Of a stretch of DNA of 21,031 bases, positions 9,884 through 18,492 are shown piece by piece. A program made the translations under genes and the position numbers. A model generated the notes under the pieces. That model worked only from the letters and a program-made list of their open reading frames with translations. It was not told the origin of the DNA and did not search any database. Origin of the DNA: Plakobranchus ocellatus (lineage: Eukaryota > Mollusca > Gastropoda > Plakobranchidae); the NCBI GenBank assembly GCA_019648995.1, contig BLXT01006771.1, forward strand, positions 1,338,626 through 1,359,656, in the 5' to 3' direction. Each line of letters begins with the position of its first letter. Within the stretch, counting starts at the first letter, position 1.

Positions 9884-10850
9884 TAAAGAAAAAAATGTGT
9901 TTCTTTGCCCCGAGAGAAGCTTTTAGTTGTATTGACGAGGTAAAGACAGGAAAGAGAGACACAAAATAATATTGTGAAAGGCCCGTATTAAGTAATTTCT
10001 TATGTCAAATTATCAAGGCTTTCAATATTTTGTTGTATCTGCTCTTCGTGACTGCATCTAGTATGCATTATTCCACTATAATATTTCTGCAAAACAACCT
10101 CCTTTTTTGATAGCTTTTTTTTCCGTAGTGGAGCATTACATAGTCAACAATCAAAAACATCCTACCCTCCAGGTCACTGATGTTGATTTTGTTTCTCCCT
10201 GTAGGGAAATATTACTTATGTTTTCATTATTTTAGAAATGTTTGTATTAAAGTGAAAAATAGGGAGCAAGTCCATTAGTTGAGGAAGAAACGAAACAAAA
10301 ACGTAGAGTGTCTATAAGATTTGATGAAAATCAAAGAGTAGGTAGGAGATTTGATCGCTAAAAAGCTACATTGATTTGGGGTTGTTGTTTTTTTTTTTTT
10401 TAAACCATGTTAATTTGAAATCCACCATAAGTAGTCTAGTAGTCTAGTCTGGACAAGAAGGGCTAGATCTACCCACACTTGAACGGAATTCCTTACCTTG
10501 ATAATAAACCAAAGGCAAGGTAAAATGAAATCAGTATGCTTTACCTCTATTTAATTGAATGTTTTCGTCCTAGAGCGACAAAAGTACAACAATACAGAAT
10601 GTTTCTCATTAACGAAGTTTTCATTAAAATAAAATTGCTTATACCATCTGCTTTTACATTCTAAATTAAAATGAAAAAGAATACTAATATTGCTTTTTGT
10701 TATCCACCTGTTCAAAGGTTGGTTCCTCACTTAAAGATAATCCGACAATAAAATTCTCGTGATGTATTGTGTACACTCATTGAGTCTCTTTACGATAAAG
10801 TGATTAAAAGAAAAAACACTGCAGTAATTGGATATGTTATGTGTGTTTGT
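9884..10850. other. AT-rich non-coding stretch
   Basis: Nearly 1 kb with stops in all frames, homopolymer A/T runs (for example 10387-10400) and a small TAGTCTAG repeat at 10433-10448. I see no gene, RNA or repeat family. Confidence 0.6.
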
Positions 10851-10851
10851 T

Positions 10852-11400
10852 TATGATTCTTAATATAAAATACTGACTTTGAAAGTTATATTAGAAATTG
10901 ATGTACATTATGTCTTTAGTATGATCTGTGAGTCCGGGCCAAATCAGATTTTCATTGCTCCTCTGTGTCCAACCAGCACTAAATGGGTAGCTAGGTCTCT
11001 TAAGACCCGGCGAAAGTGAAGGCGGCAAGGAAAGCAATGGCAAACTAGCTCATAATGCCGAATGCCAAGAACAATCAGGACCCTATCCCTGGTTCCCCGA
11101 TACTTGGACTAAGCGTGGGACCCACTTTGCTTTTATTTTTAATGATCTTTGATATAAAATACTGACTTTGAAAGTTATTTTAGTTATTCATATATTCTTA
11201 AGTCTTTACTGGTAACCTATAATACAAAATAATTTTATTAAAGTCATTAATATGTATCTTTTGTTTTTATCGATAATCTAAAAAATTGAAATTCTGATTT
11301 TGAAAGCTATATTAAACATTGATTCTATCTTTCTGTTTCTTTATTGATGATCTACAAAGTAATGTCTTCATAAAAGTTACTTTATTAATTGATTGCGATG
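10852..11400. repeat. Degenerate minisatellite of about 70 bp, interrupted
   Basis: About five units that each start with a variant of GATGATCT or GATAATCT and contain ATACTGACTTTGAAAGTTAT or a relative. Units begin near 10852, 11142, 11211, 11271 and 11345. The first two are the best matched, sharing 21 consecutive bases centred on ACTGACTTTGAAAG. The array is split after the first unit by the SINE-like block at 10928-11141. Confidence 0.65.
10928..11141 (+). mobile_element. SINE-like insert
   Basis: A GC-richer block, unlike its AT-rich surroundings, that starts at TGAGTCCGGGCC, contains CTCTGTGTCCAACCAGCACT and AAATGGGTAGCT, and ends in a T-rich tail. Part of it recurs at 13770-13802. The flanking heptamer ATGATCT occurs on both sides (10921-10927 and 11142-11148), which is consistent with a target-site duplication, although the same heptamer is also part of the host minisatellite unit. 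I could not identify clear pol III boxes in this copy, so it may be a 5'-truncated element. SINE identity is an inference. Confidence 0.5.
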
Positions 11401-12600
11401 TAAGTACACTAATGTCAACTGAACTAAAACTAAGCTAAATCTGGGAGTATCTGATTAAAGTACAATTCACCTTCTTCAAGCTAGAATAAAATATTACTTT
11501 TAAAATAGAAGTAAAAGGGAACGGAATTTCCCAATTCAGGGACAAAATATGGGAAGTCATCAGGACATAGCCCATGATCGAAGTATGTATTTTTGCGCTT
11601 TGCTATTTAACTTAATTAACTTCCTCTGTATAAGATGGCTGCCTGTCCATGAATGAAGACTATATATTATAATACTGCCCTCTTTGAAGACGAATCTGCT
11701 CAGATCGTATCCAATGGGATGCACTCAAGTCTAACTTACGCAACTCAATCTCTTCATGTCCTCTGGTGCTTAATTAGGTAAACCTGCTGGTTCTCACAAA
11801 ATGATGAGTGAGATCTAGGAAACCCTTCGTACAATGAAGTGTCAATTCAAAGAGCAAGCAAATATGACAGCTCGGCTACTTTTAATAGGCGTTCACTCTA
11901 CTGACCCACGGTCGAAAGTGTCAGCATGGTCTTTGCAAAAAAAAAAAAAAACTACCTTGAGTAGTGACATAAGTATATGTCTTTGGTGGTAAAACAGTCA
12001 ATATCGTCCAACTAACTAACGCCCAAAGGGAGAGCAAACCTCAAAGATACCGCACGATTATCCTTCGTTTTCTTCTCTGAGTTACGTCCTTTTTGAAAAT
12101 TTAAGGTAATACCAAATACCATAATTATACATATATGTGTATTGTTAAGTCTACAGAAATAAGATATCGTTAACGCACCTACATGTGGAAAGAAAACATC
12201 ACAATCAGTGAATTTGAGTGCAAAACTCTTTTTTTTATTCACGTTTTCAATACTATTATGTGGACGAAACTTAGGGAAAAAAAAAACCCGAAAACATACG
12301 TTTAAGACCACAGAAGTATGATAAGAAAGTATAGTATTCAAAATACAGTCACATAGAGGAGAAAACATATTTCGAAAGCCATTAATGTCATACGTGAATT
12401 TGACATGAGCAATAAGTTAATATCGGTACAAGGTTTTCATATTATTTTTTTCCGTTTCCTTCCTTCCTGTGTTTGTCCTTTTTACGTCAAAAAGCTGCGC
12501 TTGGAACAAAGCAACATATTATCTCTTTATGGCTTATTCTGTCGCTTGAAAAAAATGCTTCTGTCCCAACTAATACCATTACTAATATTACTGCTGCTGT
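11401..12600. other. AT-rich non-coding stretch
   Basis: No recognised gene or repeat. The longest open frame (- strand, 12368-12012, 118 codons) has no domain, no signal peptide that I trust and a lysine/phenylalanine-rich composition typical of AT-rich noise. Confidence 0.6.
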
Positions 12601-12627
12601 TCCTGCTGCTCATTACAATAATAATGA

Positions 12628-12628
12628 A

Positions 12629-12667
<39 letters not shown>
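12628..12667. repeat. (GAT)n microsatellite
   Basis: Thirteen perfect GAT units at the left end of the long polypurine tract. Confidence 0.96.
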
Positions 12668-12709
12668 AAAAATAACAAAAATGATAATAATAAAGTAATA
12701 TAATCGATG

Positions 12710-13400
12710 AAAAGAAGGAGGAGGAGCAGATGGTGGAAGAAACAAAAGAAGGTGAAGAAGAAAAAGAAGAAGGAGAAGAAGAAAAAGGAGGTAGAAGATA
12801 GAAAAAAAAAGAAGAAAGAACAGAAGGAGGACAAAGGAAAAAGAAAAAGGAAGAGGTAAAAGGAAAAGGAGAAACAAGACGAGAAAGAGGAGAAGGAGGA
12901 GAAGGATAAGAAGGAGGAGGATGATGAAACAGAGGAGGGGGAGGAAGGAAAGGAAGAAATGGAAGAAAAAGCTGGAGAAGGGGGNNGGGGGGGGGGGGGG
13001 GGGGGGGGGGCGAAGGAGGAAGAGCAGGAGGAGAGGGAGGAGGAGGAGGATGAAACGGATGAGCAGGAGGAAGGAAAGGAAGAAATGAAAGAAGAAGCAG
13101 GAGAAGAGGATGGAAAAGGGAGAGGAGGAGGGAGGAGAGAAAGAGGACAATTAGAAGGATGATGATGAAAAGAAAAGAGGAGGAGACTATGAGAATGAGC
13201 AGGATAATGAGGAGGACAATGTTGAAAGGAGTGGAATGAGGAGGGGGAAATGAGAAGAAAGAGGAAAAGAAGAAGAGTTGAAAGATATTGCAAGAGAAGT
13301 TCGTGGAGGAAAGAGGAAAAATAAAAAAAAGGTGGAGCGAAAGATAGGGAGTCGCAGAGGGGAAAAAAGGAAAAAAAGAAGCAGGAGAGCATTAGAAGCA
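12710..13400. repeat. Polypurine tract of about 690 bp with an internal 126-bp duplication
   Basis: The + strand is almost entirely A/G, built from GGA, GAA and GAAG units. Two related blocks (about 12905-12980 and 13030-13108, offset 126 bp at AGGAAGAAAT) share ATGAAAC.GA...G.GGAGGAAGGAAAGGAAGAAATG. They flank a poly-G run containing two unresolved bases. Such tracts can form triplex (H-DNA) structures. All the long Glu/Lys/Gly or Ser/Phe/Leu open frames here are by-products of composition. Confidence 0.9.
12981..13010. other. Poly-G run with two N bases
   Basis: A run of G interrupted by NN at 12985-12986. It lies between the two related purine blocks, where reads would be hard to place. 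The base count here is probably unreliable. Confidence 0.85.
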
Positions 13401-14392
13401 TCAGAAGAAATTTCCAATCCGACATCTTCTTAACTATATCTCCTTCCACATCTTTTTAATTCTTCCTTCTTTGCACATTTTTTTCTTTTAATCTCATTCT
13501 CTTCTTCCTCCACGTCTCTCTCTCTCTTCCTCTCTCTCTCTCTCTGACTCTATGACTCTCTTTTCATCGCTCCCTTCCCTTTCTGTTGTCTCCCAAAAAC
13601 AACCTATCCCACAGTGTGCCTCGTTTACAAATATTTTAATTTAGGTAACAGGTAATAAAGCAGTTTTAGCTGAAACAGCAGACGAGCCATCACGAGGGTA
13701 GAATAATTGACAGGTGAAGGTATAATGCGAGAACTAATCAGTGCGAGTTAGAGCGTTTAACTTGCTCTCCTGTGTCCATCAAGCATTAAGTGGGTAGCCA
13801 GCTCCACCATAGGATAGCTGCAGTTTAAAAAAGCAAGCAACTAATGTTCTCTTTGCTCCTGCTAAATTCCGTTGGGCGTTCTTTCATTTAAATTGTAGGG
13901 GTGATTGGAATAAGAGCTTAGCTAGTTTATTATATTCTTTTCCTTAATATATTTGATTTCAAACTCTGCAAAAGTCATATTTAAAAAAGAATGTTTTTGA
14001 GACCGTTGAATTTCTACAACTTAGAGCCGCGATCTTTTCCTGTATGGAATAAACTTATTTGATTCAATTGAGTCAGAGGAATTGAGGAATGAATCTCAGC
14101 TGTCTCTTTAGGTTGTTCTTGGAGATTGTTTGTTGCCTAAAGGCTCCTTATCTAGCTTTAAAAGAAGAATGGTTTCTGCCTCATCCTCATCGCTTGTATT
14201 AAGCTTCTCAGTGATCACGGCCAAGGCCTATCGTTAGTTATGGGTACGAAACTTTGACTGAAACATAATTTAAAAAATTATTTTTTTCTGTATACACACA
14301 CAGGCATATCAATTTAAATCTTTAAAACCTTATTTCTTTGTGAAAATGCCCTGAGGTCTCGTTTCTTTTTAATGTCACCTGCATCTCCATAG
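13401..14392. other. Non-coding stretch with CT repeats and a SINE-like fragment
   Basis: Begins pyrimidine-rich, including a CT microsatellite (13517-13545), then AT-rich DNA. A fragment at 13752-13812 resembles the SINE-like insert at 10928. No protein similarity was seen. The last 30 bp (from about 14360) are intron-like sequence shared with the PAN-like exon of the - strand gene. Confidence 0.55.
13752..13812 (+). mobile_element. SINE-like fragment
   Basis: CTCTCCTGTGTCCATCAAGC and ATTAAGTGGGTAGCCAGCTC align with the CTCTGTGTCCAACCAGCACT and AAATGGGTAGCTAGGTC segment of the block at 10928-11141. Only about 40-50 bp match. It is a short relic of the same family. Confidence 0.5.
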
Positions 14393-14703
14393 CTATAGCC
14401 TCTGGTGACGGACACTCGTTCTCCCTGCTGTCCACGGACACAGAGTCAAACATTACCTACAGCCTGTCCACTTCGGCTTGGACTGGAGTGTCCAGCACTG
14501 TAAACTGTGCGCTCAGGACTATCAGCAAATGTCTGCTGTTCCCAGGGTTTCTGTACGAGCCTGTAGCTGGACAGTGTACACCTGTGCTGGGGTTGGGCGA
14601 GGGATCTGGAGAAACAGTCGTACCTGCTGGTTCCGCGGACACTCAGCCGTGGAATTCTTACGTCAACAATCAAACATCTGGACTTTGTTAGAATGGATTT
14701 GAG
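14393..14703 (+). pseudogene. Inverted duplicate of the PAN-like lectin exon
   Basis: This is an isolated copy of the PAN-like exon of the - strand lectin gene (17241-17551). It has exactly the same length (311 bp), the same acceptor context (CATCTCCATAG) and the same donor context (TTTGAG|GTA). The protein frame runs IASGDGHSFSLL, then NCALRTISKCLLFPGFLYEP, then AGQCTPVLGLGEGSGETVVP, and stops at TAG (14689-14691), directly after the last cysteine. The functional copy has Gln (CAA) at that place. Similarity continues into both flanks (GTCACCTGCATCTCC upstream; TGGGATATTAC and TTTCTCACATA downstream), so a genomic segment was copied, not a cDNA. No signal-peptide or lectin exon was found beside it on the + strand. 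It is most likely a dead duplicate. Confidence 0.8.
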
Positions 14704-14798
14704 GTACTGGGATATTACGTAGAGTGATCAAATTACACAAAATATTATTTCTCACATAGAGTTATAGGCTAGCTATAAGATACTGAAATAATACAAAT

Positions 14799-14802
14799 TC
14801 TC

Positions 14803-14834
<32 letters not shown>

Positions 14835-14918
14835 CCTCTCTCTCACTCTCTCTCACTCTCTCTGTCTGCCTGTCTGTCTCTCTCTCTTTTTCCCTCCCTC
14901 TCATTTTCTGTTTCTCTA
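14799..14918. repeat. (TCTG)n/(TC)n microsatellite
   Basis: TCTG units (14803-14828) running into TC/TCCC repeats with ACTC interruptions. Confidence 0.93.
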
Positions 14919-15309
14919 ATTACCCAATGAACATAAAAAAGATAGAAACCACGAAATACTCTTTCTCGCACTCTTTGTTTCTCTTCCAATACTTTGAAAA
15001 AAAACAGTGTAAGTTCAGGGTATTTCTCATATACGGTAGTCGCGGTATATATAATGTCTCACTATTATAATATTCTCTCTGCAAGCACTAGAATTCGGCA
15101 GCGAAGGACGTTTTTTGTTATATCTTGTCACCAACGACGCCACCTTAAATCTGCGATACAGTATCAGGTTTACAATCCATTAACTTTGAAAAAAGAATGA
15201 TGTATATTTTACGTTAATAATATCAACTGAAATGAAAGCCTCACCATCAAAGTCAATATCCTAAAAGCTTTTATGTATAGTCGAATCTTCTGTACGGGTA
15301 TCCATGTTG
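14919..15309. other. AT-rich spacer
   Basis: No gene or repeat recognised. The ORF at 14994-15200 (+) has no features that distinguish it from noise. Confidence 0.55.
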
Positions 15310-15610
15310 GACGCATAAAAAAGTCGGGAAAGAAGACTGGACGCAACAAGCGGATCATGAAGAATCATAAACGATAAAAGAAAACAAACGAAGAAGTGAT
15401 GGAAATGGCTGGATATGAAAAGCCCCCACTCAAAACTATCAGAGAACGGCATCTGAAATAATTCGGGCACATAAACAGAGCAAATGGAGTGAAAGAACAA
15501 CTAGGTGCGGCAAATTTTGTGGAATTAAAAGCAGAGGTAGACAATGCACAAAATGTATAGGTAGTCTCAACATCGAAACAACAAGTCAATATTTGTATAG
15601 TAAGACATGT
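15310..15610 (+). pseudogene. Decayed non-LTR retrotransposon (LINE) 3' end
   Basis: Conceptual translation with frame changes gives RRLDA, then TNEEVMEMAGYEKPPLKTIR, then ERHLK-stop-FGHINRANGVKEQL, and in a shifted frame GIKSRGRQCTKCIGSLN. This order (TNEEVL.. AG..., TIR.RQL.FLGH..R, IEG.RSRGRQR.KYLDSL) is what I know from the region after the reverse transcriptase domain in RTE/CR1-like LINE proteins of invertebrates. Only the last about 90 codons remain, with at least one stop (TAA in LK-stop-FGH, about 15458) and at least one frameshift (about 15525). The clade assignment is from memory and is tentative. It is not expressed as a protein. Confidence 0.6.
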
Positions 15611-15654
15611 TAGTCTAAAAAAACATGCTCACTGAGCATGAAATAAACAAATAA

Positions 15655-16440
15655 GATAATTGACTAAAGAGCTATTCTGAGCAAACTGGTATGATGTACT
15701 TGATTTCCATGAACTGAGCATGGTGCATTCTTAAAACATAATGGACTATAAAAGTTATAGAGCTATCTAGAGCAACAAGTTCCGTTGACTCATCATGATA
15801 AATAAAAAACATACTTAATTGACCGTATGTAGGACTATCCAGAGCAACGAGGCATATTATGCATAATTTCCAATAGCTCAAAATGATTCATTCTCGAAAC
15901 ATATCTGATTGTTGAGCTATTCAGAGTAGATGTACATATTTTTTCATTGACTGACCATTATACTCGCACTAGAGACACAATGATCTCGGGCTATTCGGAA
16001 CAACAATTTATTTTGCACTAAATTTCTGTTGATTTAACATGATAAACATGGCAGAAAATGAAACTAGACAATACAGCTATTCATAATATCATATTAACTG
16101 CACATGATTTTTTTTTAGTTTAACAACAACGAATGGGAACATAATTGATCTTACCGATTTTTTATAGGAACAAGTTCATGTGTAAGTAATTTCTATCGAA
16201 TCAACATGATACATCACAGAAATATACTAGTCAATTAAGCCATTCAGAACAACATATTATATTGCACATAATGGACCATACAGCGTTTCAACAAAACAAA
16301 TGTAACCGACACGCAGTCGACTGTAAGCGAAATTTTTCAGAGCAAAGGGGTTCACTGCAATATCCATTGGCTGAATATGATACAATCTAGTAATCTAGAC
16401 ACATAATCAAGCGGACAACGATTCAAAGCAAAGTAAACTC
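15655..16440. repeat. Degenerate minisatellite, about 80-bp units, roughly ten copies
   Basis: A reading of the + strand shows repeated variants of GAGCTATTCAGAGCAACAAG followed by ATATTGCACA, TTTCCATTGACT, CAACATGATACA and GAAACATA..TTGATT. Unit starts (the AGCTATTC-like element) lie near 15669, 15759, 15833, 15916, 15989, 16076, 16160, 16238, 16330 and 16415, so the period varies from about 73 to 92 bp. The copies are strongly diverged. The array ends just before the stop codon of the lectin gene and would be part of its 3' UTR or 3' flank. I do not recognise the unit. Confidence 0.65.
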
Positions 16441-16447
16441 ACGAATC

Positions 16448-16852
16448 TTAACAGACAACTGACATAGGCTGACTCTCACAAAGAGCCTTCCTCGAAAACC
16501 AGCAGTAAGAGTCGTTAAGCAGGTCATCCGAACTTCTATAGAGCACACAGTCCTCCATGTTTTCGTGATTATTGGGCTCACCAGGGTAGAAAGCAGCAGT
16601 TTGCTCAGCGTTTGTCAACAGTTCACCATCCTCCTGCCACCTGTACTGTCCTTCCTTTGCCTGGTCATCTATTCCGACCCAAATAGAGCTTCCCTGGTCA
16701 AAGGCTGTGACCATCTGGAGTTTCTCCGCCGTCCGCACGGAGACGAGATAACCACCCAAGCTGTTACACTCACTAGTGGCAGAGTTGTATGATAGCGGCG
16801 TCGCTAGTAACACGATACAAGCAAAGCGTCCTTCGCTGCCATATTCTACTGC
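16448..16852 (-). CDS. C-type lectin domain, terminal exon of the secreted lectin gene
   Basis: The exon starts after CTCTGCAG (- strand), in phase 0 with the PAN-like exon, and encodes residues 131-264 of the assembled protein. It is a near-complete C-type lectin-like domain. It shows C159 (SATSEC), GGYLVSV, WVGIDD (188-193), FYPGEPNNHENMEDC with the Ca2+/mannose-type EPN triplet (222-224) and C232, LNDSYC (the counterpart of WND, with the ND pair kept and C247), and KALCE (C255). The expected disulphides are C159-C255 and C232-C247. C142 and C264 are extra cysteines. EPN plus ND predicts Ca2+-dependent binding of mannose- or GlcNAc-like sugars; Leu replaces the usual Trp of WND. The TAA ends at 16448. 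Such lectins act in innate recognition, feeding or mucus; which of these applies here cannot be told. Confidence 0.88.
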   Translation of the reverse strand, partial: AVEYGSEGRFACIVLLATPLSYNSATSECNSLGGYLVSVRTAEKLQMVTAFDQGSSIWVGIDDQAKEGQYRWQEDGELLTNAEQTAAFYPGEPNNHENMEDCVLYRSSDDLLNDSYCWFSRKALCESQPMSVVC

Positions 16853-16926
16853 CTGCAGAGAGAGTATAATAGTAATGCATTTGAGACTAACCTGTGTTTT
16901 TATTGCCGTAAGTCAATGCACCGCAA

Positions 16927-16928
16927 GA

Positions 16929-16990
<62 letters not shown>
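16927..16990. repeat. (GA)n microsatellite
   Basis: GA repeat with one C and several A interruptions. It lies just upstream (- strand) of the lectin exon acceptor, where CT-rich sequence on the - strand extends the polypyrimidine region. Confidence 0.95.
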
Positions 16991-16992
<2 letters not shown>

Positions 16993-17001
16993 ACTAGAAG
17001 G

Positions 17002-17150
17002 AAAGATACGATGTCGTTGAATTAATGTTTCTTACTGCATTTGGATAGAAAAAGTGTGTGTGTGTGTGAAAGATAGAGGGTGAGGGAGAAAGAGGGAAAG
17101 AGGGAAAAGATACGATGTCATTAGATAAATGTTTCTTGCTGCATTGGGAT
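17002..17150. repeat. Direct repeat, offset 104 bp
   Basis: AAAGATACGATGTC(G/A)TT followed by ATGTTTCTTACTGCAT or ATGTTTCTTGCTGCAT occurs at about 17002 and again at about 17106. Each copy is preceded by a GA-rich stretch. Confidence 0.8.
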
Positions 17151-17240
17151 GGAGGTAGAATAAATGAACTCTTTATGAATCCATATGAGAAATAATAATT
17201 ATCTTGTACAATTTGACCCCTCTGTGTAATATCCTAATAC

Positions 17241-17551
17241 CTCAAATCCGTCTTGGCAAAATTGCGAGATCTTTCTGTTTATGTAAAGATGTACTGTTTG
17301 GGCGTCCACTGCACCAGCAGGTACGACTGTCCCACCAGATCCCTGGCCCAGCCACAGCACAGGTGTACATTGTCCAGCTGCAGGCTCGTACAGAAATCCT
17401 CTGGACAGCGGGCATTTGCTGATAGTCCTGAGCGCACAGTTTTCAGTGCTGGACACTCCAGTCCATCCAGAGGTGGACAGGCTGTAGGTGGTACTGAACA
17501 CAGTATCCGGGTACAGCAGGGAAAACGAGTGACCTTCGCCAGAGGCTATAG
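17241..17551 (-). CDS. PAN-like cysteine-rich exon of the secreted lectin gene
   Basis: An exon of 311 bp on the - strand after CATCTCCATAG, ending at GAG|GTATTA. With the one base left from the signal exon it reads in phase as residues 27-130: AIASGEGHSFSLLYPDTV, then TYSLSTSGWTGVSS, then NCALRTISKCPLSRGFLYEP, then AGQCTPV, then ISQFCQDGFE. The cysteine pattern (C65, C73, C88, C125) and the C.l..C....GF.Y....gqC spacing resemble a PAN/apple-like module, as found in front of lectin domains in several molluscan proteins. The family assignment is moderate. An inverted twin sits at 14393-14703. If the donor is not used, the frame instead ends at 17199 after LGYYTEGSNCTR; the phase match to the lectin exon favours splicing. 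Confidence 0.75.
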
Positions 17552-17644
17552 CTATGGAGATGCCAGTGACATGGAAAGAAATATTCCTCAAAATATTCAC
17601 AAAGAAATGGATTTTTTAAATCTTTTAAAAAGTTACATTTTTAC

Positions 17645-17815
17645 ACGGAGGAGCTATGGCGCAGTGATAAGCGAACTTTCTCTGAAATGTTCAGGGACAT
17701 TCCTGCAGCAGGTTCGGTAGCACCCGACGGGACGAGAGCTCAATAGCCTAGCATTAATAATCAAAGGGCAAGTTCTACTTGTAACCAAAATAAAGTTTGA
17801 AAGTTAAAAAAAAAA
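17645..17815 (+). mobile_element. tRNA-derived SINE with poly-A tail
   Basis: GAGCTATGGCGCAGTGATAAG contains a pol III A-box-like TGGCGCAGTGA (17657-17667). GGTTCGGTAGC at 17711-17721 is a degenerate B box 54 bp downstream, the spacing expected for a tRNA head. About 90 bp of unrelated body follows, then a run of ten A (17806-17815). It lies in the first intron of the lectin gene in the opposite orientation. I found no convincing target-site duplication. Confidence 0.65.
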
Positions 17816-18398
17816 GCAGACGCCATCTTCAAGTTCGCACAACTTAACAATAAAACAACGACAAAGAGTTAATTCGAGGTTTCTTTGAATTTCATTAGTT
17901 TCTTAAATTGCATGTGAAATTTAATCACAAACTTGCTATTTTGATTGATCATAGAAAACTTTTTTATTTAGAGCTAGACATAGCTACTTGTTTATTGGCA
18001 GTGACAATTCATATTTATATTGAAAACAAGAAACAGTCCATATAGTGAATATACCCGTAAGGAAAGTTACAGTATAATTTGAAATATTCACAAACGAAAA
18101 GGGAGAAATCAAGTTGTGAATCATTAAGTAGTGTACTAAGAAATAATCCATGAATTTTTATATTTAAGAAAAAACATTCTCGATACGATCTATAATCTAG
18201 TAATTTGATAAAATTGATGAAATATTATACCACCTTGGAGATTCTATATGTCTATCGCTTCCAAAAAACTATTGATACGACTTAACGTTGATTCAGTGCA
18301 GCCTATCTGTCTGTCTTTTAACTTATCAAAGTGGAAAATGCTGTAAGTATAATATAAAGCTGATATTAAATTTATTCTATTTCACACAATTTTCTTAC
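17816..18398. other. AT-rich first intron of the lectin gene
   Basis: No coding or repeat signal beyond AT richness. On the - strand it starts with the consensus donor G|GTAAGAAA at 18398. Confidence 0.55.
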
Positions 18399-18492
18399 CT
18401 ATATTTGACGATAGGACTTGACCGTGCTCATTCAGAAGTTCTAGACAAACGATCAGGATGAGGCAGAGACGGTGCATTCTGAATGCTTCCCT
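18399..18492 (-). CDS. Signal-peptide exon of the secreted lectin gene
   Basis: On the - strand an acceptor (TTTTTTCCTTATTTCAG) is followed by 15 bp of 5' UTR and an ATG at 18477. The coding part encodes MHRLCLILIVCLELLNEHGQ and then VLSSNI, a classical signal peptide with a short basic n-region and a hydrophobic core (LCLILIVCLELL). Cleavage probably falls after residue 19-23. The exon ends at the consensus donor G|GTAAGAAA in phase 1. The remaining G joins CT of the PAN-like exon to give Ala, so signal peptide, PAN-like and lectin exons make one 264-residue frame (79 + 311 + 405 coding bases). The upstream acceptor implies a separate 5' UTR exon further right, which I could not locate. Confidence 0.75.

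Larger units (their letters stand above)
16853..17240 (-). other. Second intron of the lectin gene
   Basis: Bounded on the - strand by GAG|GTATTA and CTCTCTCTGCAG. It holds a GA microsatellite (16927-16990), a GT run (17053-17068) and a direct repeat of about 45 bp (17002-17045 and 17106-17150). Confidence 0.65.

Noticed and set aside
12012-12368. - strand ORF of 118 codons
   Set aside because: There is no recognisable domain; composition is that of AT-rich noise and no splice or start context supports it.
12527-13449. Long - strand frames of up to 278 codons rich in Ser, Phe, Leu and Pro
   Set aside because: They arise from the polypurine tract, cross N bases and a poly-G run, and show no domain or splice structure.
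17204-17720. + strand ORFs opposite the PAN-like exon (72 and 155 codons)
   Set aside because: They are antisense shadows of the lectin gene exon; the + strand copies lack any domain, and the longer one runs through a SINE.
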